Below, piece by piece: positions 1 to 5,322 of a stretch of 8,803 bases of DNA (positions within the stretch are counted from its first letter, which is position 1; every line of letters begins with the position of its first letter). The stretch lies in the NCBI GenBank assembly GCA_030623545.1, contig JAUXLW010000039.1:1-8803 (forward strand), read 5' to 3'. The notes under the pieces were generated by a model. It was not told the DNA's origin, ran no database searches, and saw nothing but the letters and a program-made list of their open reading frames with translations. The translations under genes and the position numbers were made by a program. This DNA comes from Acidimicrobiia bacterium (GTDB lineage: Bacteria; Actinomycetota; Acidimicrobiia; Spongiisociales; SHLN01).

Positions 1-2
1 AA

Positions 3-1580
3 CAGATGCTGGTTGTTGGCGACTGGAACGGAGACGGGATCGATCAATTTGGCCTCTATGACCCCGCCGCCAACACTTTGGGAATCACCGAGTCGTTCTT
101 CAAGCCCGTCATAACCGAGACCTACCAAACCGAGGGTGACGGCATTCCCCTTTCCGGCGAGTGGAACCATCAGACCGGCATCATCTACCGATCTCCCAGC
201 GATCCCGGCACGGCCCCTGCGGCCAAGATCGTGAAGCCGGCCATACCGGTCCCCAGCAACGCCGTGAGGATCGATCCGGGCACCAACATCCAGGGTGTTG
301 TCAGCAGCCACGGTGAAGGCACCACCTTCCTGCTGGGTGCCGGAGTCCACCGCATGCAGTCGATCCAGCCCAAGAACGGGCAAGTCTTCATTGGCGAGTC
401 GGGCGCTGTGCTCAGTGGAGCCCGGGTTCTGAACAGTTGGCAGCAGGATGGGGGCGCCTGGTTCGTTGCCGGCCAGAGCCAGGAGGGGCGCATTCACGGC
501 AGCTGCCTTGCGGGTCACGATCGCTGCAATCGCCCGGAAGAGCTGTTCATCAACGACAAGCGGATGCTTCACGTCTCGAGTCGAGGCAACGTCGGGCCCG
601 GCAAGTGGTTCTTCGATTACGGCTCCGACCGGATCTACATCGGTGATGATCCGTCAGGAAAGCGTGTCGAGACGTCGGTAACTGAGGTCGCTTTCAAGGG
701 GAAGGTGAATGGCGTCACGGTCACCGGCCTGGTTGTCGAAAAATATGCCAATCCGGCCCAGGTGGGAGCGATCGACACTCGCGACAATTCCAGTGGCAAA
801 GACAATGGATCCAACTGGTTCATTGCCAACAACGAGGTCCGAAACAACCATGGCGTGGGGATCAAGGCAACCGATGGTTCCAAGGTCACCGGCAACTACG
901 TACATCACAACGGGCAGCTGGGACTGGGCGGGGACGGTGATGGCCTGCTGATCGAAAACAACGAGATTGCCTACAACAACAATGCCGGCTACGAGTGGGG
1001 CTGGGAAGGTGGCGGCACCAAGTTCGCCAAGACCCGAGACCTCGTCGTGCGCAACAATTACTCCCATCACAACCTCGGGCCAGGGCTGTGGACCGACATT
1101 GACAACATCGACACTCTCTATGAGGGGAATCGGGTGATGCACAACGCGTGGATGGGCATCTTCCACGAGATCTCCTATGACGCGGTCATTCGTAACAACT
1201 ATCTGGAGGGCAACGGTGCCGCACACTCGGTCTGGCTGTGGGGCTCCGGCATCGTGGTTGCCGCTTCGCCCAACGTCGAGATTTACGGAAACGAGGTCGT
1301 CAATAACTCCGACGGAATCGCCGGGATTCAGCAGAGCCGCGGCAGTGGCCGGTACGGTCCATATGAAATCAGCAACCTGTATGTTCACGACAACGAAATA
1401 ACCATGACCGGAGGCCACACCGGCTTCGTTCAGGACATCGGTGACAACTCCTACTTCACGAGCCGCAACAATCGGTTCTCGAACAACCACTTCACGTTGA
1501 TCGGAGGAGACGGACGCAACTTCTCCTGGATGAACAGCAGCCACACCCTGGCTGAGTGGAACAATTTCGGCCTGAGCTGA
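3..1580 (+). CDS. Secreted right-handed beta-helix protein with N-terminal DWxGDGxD repeats, copy 1 (5' truncated)
   Basis: The frame is open to the left edge, so the ATG at position 6 is an internal Met inside a repeat (MLVVGDWNGDG) and the true start and signal peptide lie outside. Residue numbers count from that Met. Residues 1-62 hold one clear DWNGDGIDQFGLYDP repeat and a degenerate last one (GEWNHQTGIIYR). A Pro-rich linker follows at 63-84. From about 88 to 524 comes a beta-helix domain with Asn-ladder turns (NNEV, NNYS, GNRV). Core marks are AGVHRM at 112-117, a C167/C174 pair (CX6C), KWFFDYG at 200-206, WEGGGTKF at 333-340, LWTDIDNID at 361-369 and FHEISYDA at 386-393. The fold is typical of extracellular polysaccharide lyases, epimerases and NosD-like proteins (Beta_helix families). 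The substrate cannot be told from sequence. It is the first of three adjacent paralogs. The C-terminal motif EWNNFGLS matches the ends of the other two, so the 3' end is intact. Confidence 0.9.
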   Translation, partial: QMLVVGDWNGDGIDQFGLYDPAANTLGITESFFKPVITETYQTEGDGIPLSGEWNHQTGIIYRSPSDPGTAPAAKIVKPAIPVPSNAVRIDPGTNIQGVVSSHGEGTTFLLGAGVHRMQSIQPKNGQVFIGESGAVLSGARVLNSWQQDGGAWFVAGQSQEGRIHGSCLAGHDRCNRPEELFINDKRMLHVSSRGNVGPGKWFFDYGSDRIYIGDDPSGKRVETSVTEVAFKGKVNGVTVTGLVVEKYANPAQVGAIDTRDNSSGKDNGSNWFIANNEVRNNHGVGIKATDGSKVTGNYVHHNGQLGLGGDGDGLLIENNEIAYNNNAGYEWGWEGGGTKFAKTRDLVVRNNYSHHNLGPGLWTDIDNIDTLYEGNRVMHNAWMGIFHEISYDAVIRNNYLEGNGAAHSVWLWGSGIVVAASPNVEIYGNEVVNNSDGIAGIQQSRGSGRYGPYEISNLYVHDNEITMTGGHTGFVQDIGDNSYFTSRNNRFSNNHFTLIGGDGRNFSWMNSSHTLAEWNNFGLS

Positions 1581-1603
1581 TCGACCACCCGGAGTAGCTC
1601 AAC

Positions 1604-1616
1604 GCACTCAGAGTGC
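1604..1616. promoter_or_regulatory. 13-bp palindrome abutting the -10 of the second beta-helix gene
   Basis: GCACTC and GAGTGC are perfect inverted repeats around a single A. They sit in the 48-nt gap between the first two beta-helix genes and end one base before the putative -10 hexamer at 1618-1623. The position, within the -10/-35 spacer, suits a repressor operator. As RNA it could form only a 5-bp stem with a 3-nt loop and no U-run follows, so a terminator role for the upstream gene is less likely. A 6+6 palindrome can also occur by chance. Confidence 0.35.
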
Positions 1617-1617
1617 T

Positions 1618-1623
1618 TATAGT
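1618..1623 (+). promoter_or_regulatory. Putative -10 element of a leaderless promoter (second beta-helix gene)
   Basis: TATAGT matches the actinobacterial TANNNT -10 consensus and lies exactly 5 nt before the ATG at 1629. Transcription would then begin at or next to the A of the start codon, giving a leaderless mRNA. No Shine-Dalgarno sequence is found at normal spacing; the nearest GGAG, at about 1591, is too far upstream. No convincing -35 hexamer is visible, which is common for this promoter class. Confidence 0.55.
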
Positions 1624-1628
1624 CTCGG

Positions 1629-3773
1629 ATGCGCCGACACGGATACGATTTGGGCAGGAGAAATCTGGACCAGCTGCGACCGCTGGTCGTGGTGCTCGTT
1701 TGCGTCGCTTCCCTTCTGAGTGTGGTTGGACCCGCCGCCTCGACCGAAAGCGGCCGATCTCACCTTGGCTTTTTCGACGGGAATCGCGGCTCCTGGGCCC
1801 TGGATGGGTACAGCGTCTTTCACTTTGGCGTGCCCGGGGATTGGCCGCTGCTGTGTGATTGGAACGGCGATGGGGTTGATACGGTCGGTCTGTACCGTTC
1901 CACCAGTGGCTTCCTCTACCTGCGCGGCACCAACGGCTTTGGCGTTGCCGACACTGAAATCTATTACGGGATACCGGAGGACAAGCCGGTGTGTGGTGAT
2001 TGGGACGGCGACGGTATCGACACCATTGGCATCTATCGGCCTTCGACCTCGACTTTCTATCTCCGCAACTCCAACACGCAGGGCTTTGCCGACATCCAGT
2101 TCACATTCGGTGACGGCCGGGGCGAGCCGATCGCCGGCGACTGGGATGGAGGCGGCGGGGACACCGTTGGCCTGTGGCGGCCGTGGAATGGGATGTTGCA
2201 GTTGGCGGCAGGGCATACCAGCCGGGTGGAGATTCAGCGCTGGTGGGGTGGATCCAGTGATCAGGTCGTCACCGGAGACTGGGATGACGACGGCCGCGAT
2301 ACCGTTGGGGTGTACCGCTATTCCGACGGTTTCTTGCATTTGATGGACCTGGGTGAGGCCGCCGGGTCACCTCTCGACCATTGGATCGGAAAACGCTCGG
2401 GAACCGCCGTGGCGGGCGCTACCGGAGACGGCTCGGCCACGGTACCGCCCGGCGCCATAAGCGTTTGGCCCGGAGAGGATATTCAGGCGGCCGCCAATTC
2501 GGCGGGCCCGGGAGCGACGCTCTACATACGGGCAGGCGTGCATCGCATGCAGAAGGTCAAGACCAGGGACAATCAAACGTTTATTGGTGAGCCCGGTGCG
2601 GTGCTCAATGGATCCCGAGTTCTCTCCGGTTGGCAGCTAGAAGGGAGCCGCTGGTGGGTCGGGGGACAGACCCAGCAAGGGAACCTGCACGGGAGTTGTG
2701 AAGACGCCCGGCCTCGCTGCAATCGACCCGAGGATTTGTTCCTCGATAACGTCCGGCTGGAACACGTCGATAGCGTTTTCAATGTGGCGCCCGGCAAGTG
2801 GTACTTCGACTATGGGGCAGACCGCATCTACGTGGGCGACAACCCGGGCGGACGCCTCGTTGAGACCAGTGTTACCGATCACGCCTTCTATGGCCAGACC
2901 AGCAACGTCACCATCTCCGGCCTGACTATCGAGAAATACGCTAATCCGGCACAGCACGGGGCCATCGACACCCGGCTTGACAACCGGGATGCGACCAGCG
3001 GCAACAACTGGCTCATCGTCGGCAATGAGGTTCGCCTCACCCATGGGGTGGGGATCAAGGCAGGCAACAACGCCCGGGTCGTGGAAAACAACATTCATCA
3101 CAACGGGCAGCTCGGAGTTGGGGCGGTTGGCAGCAGCCCGCTCGTGGAGGGAAATGAGATAGCCAACAATGGAACTCTGGGTTTCGAGTTGGACTGGGAG
3201 CGGGGCGGTACCAAGTTTGCGGGAACTGTGGGTGCGGTGGTGCGTGACAACTACGTGCACGACAACATCGGGCGGGGACTGTGGGCCGACGGCAACGCCT
3301 ACGACTCGTTGTTCGAGGGCAACGTAGTGGTGAGCAACACTCACGCCGGGATTTTCTACGAGATCAGTTATGTAGCGATGATTCGTGACAACTACGTTGC
3401 TGCCAACGGTTACGGCCATTCTGGTTGGCTATGGGGAGGGGGGATTGTCGTTGCCGGATCCCCCGATGTAGAGATCTACAACAACACGTTGGTCAACAAC
3501 GCCGACGGCATCTCCATTGTCGAGCAAGATCGGAGCTCCGACCCTGCTCTGTACGGTCCCCACATCACCAAGAACACCTACGTTCACAACAACCATGTGA
3601 CGATGGGTCAGGGGCACACCGGGCTGGCTCAGGACATAGGGAACAACTCCGTCTTCACGAGTCGCAACAACCGGTTCATCGGAAACGTCTACGTCACGGG
3701 CTCGGGGGACTTCTTCGAGTGGGACAACCGGCAGCTCAACTTCGACGAGTGGCGCTCGTACGGCCAGGAATAA
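1629..3773 (+). CDS. Secreted propeller-repeat plus right-handed beta-helix protein, copy 2 (complete)
   Basis: This 714-residue protein begins with a Sec-type signal: basic residues at 2-17, a hydrophobic core at about 18-34 and a possible cleavage site after AAS at 36-38. Residues 45-272 form four DWxGDGxDTxGxYR repeats spaced 46-47 residues apart (DW at 77, 124, 171, 217) plus a degenerate fifth (GATGDGSAT), resembling calcium-binding FG-GAP/VCBS-like propeller blades. Residues 276-714 are the beta-helix, with AGVHRM at 302-307, C357/C364 (CX6C), KWYFDYG at 390-396, IEKYANPAQ at 434-442 and Asn-ladder turns. The domain order is that of the first copy, with roughly half the helix positions identical by eye. 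It differs at two pocket-like motifs: LWADGNAYD at 551-559 and FYEISYVA at 576-583 replace LWTDIDNID and FHEISYDA. The start is supported by a -10 element 5 nt upstream and a plausible signal peptide. A polysaccharide-active or polysaccharide-binding role is inferred from the fold only. Confidence 0.92.
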   Translation: MRRHGYDLGRRNLDQLRPLVVVLVCVASLLSVVGPAASTESGRSHLGFFDGNRGSWALDGYSVFHFGVPGDWPLLCDWNGDGVDTVGLYRSTSGFLYLRGTNGFGVADTEIYYGIPEDKPVCGDWDGDGIDTIGIYRPSTSTFYLRNSNTQGFADIQFTFGDGRGEPIAGDWDGGGGDTVGLWRPWNGMLQLAAGHTSRVEIQRWWGGSSDQVVTGDWDDDGRDTVGVYRYSDGFLHLMDLGEAAGSPLDHWIGKRSGTAVAGATGDGSATVPPGAISVWPGEDIQAAANSAGPGATLYIRAGVHRMQKVKTRDNQTFIGEPGAVLNGSRVLSGWQLEGSRWWVGGQTQQGNLHGSCEDARPRCNRPEDLFLDNVRLEHVDSVFNVAPGKWYFDYGADRIYVGDNPGGRLVETSVTDHAFYGQTSNVTISGLTIEKYANPAQHGAIDTRLDNRDATSGNNWLIVGNEVRLTHGVGIKAGNNARVVENNIHHNGQLGVGAVGSSPLVEGNEIANNGTLGFELDWERGGTKFAGTVGAVVRDNYVHDNIGRGLWADGNAYDSLFEGNVVVSNTHAGIFYEISYVAMIRDNYVAANGYGHSGWLWGGGIVVAGSPDVEIYNNTLVNNADGISIVEQDRSSDPALYGPHITKNTYVHNNHVTMGQGHTGLAQDIGNNSVFTSRNNRFIGNVYVTGSGDFFEWDNRQLNFDEWRSYGQE
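1836..2330 (+). repeat. Four tandem ~47-residue DWxGDGxD propeller-like repeats inside the second beta-helix gene
   Basis: The coding repeats correspond to about residues 70-234 of the protein. The DW pairs at 77, 124, 171 and 217 give periods of 47, 47 and 46 residues. Each unit reads roughly P-x-x-G-D-W-D-G-D-G-x-D-T-x-G-x-Y-R followed by an aromatic-rich strand (FLYL, FYLR, MLQL, FLHL). The Asp-rich loop resembles a calcium-binding DxDxDG loop. In the third unit it is weakened to DWDGGGGDT. C76 and C122 fall at near-equivalent places just before DW in units 1 and 2 and could pair. The first gene of the array carries the same repeat type at its visible N-terminus; the third gene does not. 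Confidence 0.8.
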
Positions 3774-3781
3774 AGCTCACA

Positions 3782-3787
3782 TAGACT
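3782..3787 (+). promoter_or_regulatory. Putative -10 element of a leaderless promoter (third beta-helix gene)
   Basis: TAGACT fits TANNNT and lies 5 nt before the ATG at 3793, the same spacing as TATAGT before the second gene. The 19-nt gap holds no Shine-Dalgarno sequence. An AGGA at 3766-3769 is over 20 nt upstream of the ATG and inside the preceding gene. No clear -35 element is seen. This suggests the third gene can be transcribed on its own, though readthrough from the second gene is also possible. Confidence 0.5.
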
Positions 3788-3792
3788 GGCTC

Positions 3793-5310
3793 ATGCCCAT
3801 TAGGCGCTTTGGCGCGCTCCTGGTTCCGCTCGCGGTCCTCGCCGCAGCTCTCGGCTTGCTCACGCTGAGAACCCCCAGTGACACCGTGAGCCGGCCGCAG
3901 CCGTCGGCGGACGGTGCCACAACTACAACCACAGCCGACACCTCGATTCTCACCCCGTTTCTACCGCTGGACCGGGACGCCGGGCCTCTGGTCATCACGG
4001 TGACACCGGAGGACGATCTGGCTGCCCTGGCAGCCGCCGCTCCCGAAGGCACGACCTTCCTGCTCGCTCCTGGTGTCCACCGCATGGCGTCCGTCGAGCC
4101 CCGCACCGGGCAGGCCTTCATCGGCAGGTCGGGAGCGGTGATGAGCGGAGCCCTGGTTCTAAATCGTTTCCGCCGGGCCGGCGACATCTGGGTTGCCGAC
4201 GGACTGGATATGGAGGGGGACGAGAAGGGCAATTGTTCCCCCGGCTTTGAGCGCTGCCGCCGCCCCGAAGCCTTGTATGTTGACGACGTCGTTCTCCACC
4301 ACGTTTCGCGACGCAGCGAGGTTGGTCCTGGCAGCTGGTTCTTCGATTACGGTGCCGACGCCGTTTACCTGGGTGAGGATCCGTCCAACCACGTGGTGGA
4401 GCTGGCAGTTGTCGCTTACGCCTTTTGGGGAGACGGCGACCGGGTGACGATCAATCGCCTCATTATCGAGAAGTATGCTCCCCCCGCCCAGGAGGGAGCC
4501 ATCGACAGCCGGGCGGGCCCGAGCGACCTCGTCGGGGGCACCGGATGGGTGGTGACCGACAACGTTGTTCGCTGGAACCATGGAATTGGAGTGAGCGCTA
4601 CCACCGGGGCTGTTGTTCAGAGCAACGTCATCTACCAGAATGGTCAGATGGGGATGTCGGCCCACGGCGCCGACATCCTCATCGCTGAGAACGAGATCTA
4701 TGAGAACAACACTGCAGGATTCAGCCAGTCCTGGGAGGCCGGGGGTGGCAAGTTCGTGTTCACGCAGGGCCTAACAGTGCGGGACAACTACGTGCACGAC
4801 AATCGGGGGGTGGGCTTGTGGACCGACATCGACAATATCGACGTTCGTTACGAAAACAACCGGGTTCACGACAATGAATGGATCGGGATCTTTCACGAGA
4901 TCTCCTACGACGCAGTGATTGTCGGAAATGATGTCCGCGGCAACGGATACGGATTCGAAGCATGGCTATGGGGAGCAGGGATTCTTGTCGCCGGCTCACC
5001 AAACGTCGAAATCGTCGGCAACACGCTGGTGAACAATGCCGACGGGATCGTCGCCATTCAGCAGGGCCGACCTGACGCCCCTGCCTCATACGGTCCCCTC
5101 CTGGTGGAAAACCTTGCTGTGCACGACAACGACTTGACCGGCAACGGTGGCAGCATCGGAATCGGCCAGGATGTTGGAGACAATGCTGTGTATACGAGTC
5201 GTAACAACCGCTTTTACGACAACATCTACGGCGACACCGGCGGAACGCCGTTCTACTGGTTGAACGACAACCGTACCCTCGAGGAGTGGGATAGCTACGG
5301 GCTGAGCTAG
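3793..5310 (+). CDS. Secreted or membrane-anchored right-handed beta-helix protein without propeller repeats, copy 3
   Basis: This 505-residue protein starts with MPIRRF and a hydrophobic segment at about 7-25 with no sharp AxA cleavage site, so it may be a signal peptide or an uncleaved anchor. A low-complexity stretch at 28-60 includes TTTTT at 43-47 and probably acts as a spacer. The beta-helix covers about 66-505: APGVHRM at 92-98, C148/C155 (CX6C), SWFFDYG at 181-187, IEKYAPPAQ at 225-233, WEAGGGKF at 314-321, LWTDIDNID at 342-350, FHEISYDA at 367-374, WLWGAG at 391-396 and EEWDSYGLS at the end. It shares the helix core with the two upstream genes but lacks their DWxGDGxD repeats. At the two pocket-like motifs it agrees with copy 1 and not copy 2. 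It ends in TAG directly followed by TGA. The function is probably extracellular polysaccharide binding or cleavage, inferred from the fold; no specific lyase or epimerase family is recognised. Confidence 0.92.
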   Translation: MPIRRFGALLVPLAVLAAALGLLTLRTPSDTVSRPQPSADGATTTTTADTSILTPFLPLDRDAGPLVITVTPEDDLAALAAAAPEGTTFLLAPGVHRMASVEPRTGQAFIGRSGAVMSGALVLNRFRRAGDIWVADGLDMEGDEKGNCSPGFERCRRPEALYVDDVVLHHVSRRSEVGPGSWFFDYGADAVYLGEDPSNHVVELAVVAYAFWGDGDRVTINRLIIEKYAPPAQEGAIDSRAGPSDLVGGTGWVVTDNVVRWNHGIGVSATTGAVVQSNVIYQNGQMGMSAHGADILIAENEIYENNTAGFSQSWEAGGGKFVFTQGLTVRDNYVHDNRGVGLWTDIDNIDVRYENNRVHDNEWIGIFHEISYDAVIVGNDVRGNGYGFEAWLWGAGILVAGSPNVEIVGNTLVNNADGIVAIQQGRPDAPASYGPLLVENLAVHDNDLTGNGGSIGIGQDVGDNAVYTSRNNRFYDNIYGDTGGTPFYWLNDNRTLEEWDSYGLS

Positions 5311-5319
5311 TGAGCCCGT
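5297..5319. terminator. Hairpin between convergent genes, possible bidirectional terminator
   Basis: ACGGGCT (5297-5303) and AGCCCGT (5313-5319) pair perfectly over 7 bp around a 9-nt loop that contains the stop codon of the third beta-helix gene. It occupies the 12-nt gap between convergent genes and the last codons of the plus-strand one. Neither side has a run of T, so it would be a weak or non-canonical intrinsic terminator. The placement is the main support. Confidence 0.35.
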
Positions 5320-5322
5320 CCG

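Noticed and set aside
6..8. ATG as the start of the first beta-helix gene
   Set aside because: It falls within a DWxGDGxD repeat unit with no signal peptide after it, and the frame is open upstream. The paralog at 1629 shows that a signal and more repeats should precede it.
903..919. 17-nt stretch identical to 3096-3112
   Set aside because: It encodes the same HHNGQL segment in the two paralogs and reflects shared ancestry, not a mobile or attachment-site repeat.
790..1500. Recurring AACAAC-type triplets suggesting a CRISPR-like or satellite repeat
   Set aside because: The spacing follows beta-helix turns (Asn ladder) in frame, and there are no identical repeats with unique spacers.
654..1544. 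Long minus-strand open frame opposite the first beta-helix gene (296 codons)
   Set aside because: Its Val/Asn-rich translation is the antisense image of AAC-rich Asn ladders. A similar frame opposite the second gene (2637-3419) looks related only because the sense genes are paralogs.
3763..3790. GCCAG ... CTGGC inverted repeat around the end of copy 2 and the -10 of copy 3
   Set aside because: Five-base arms with an 18-nt loop are expected by chance in GC-rich DNA, and the arms overlap coding and promoter sequence.
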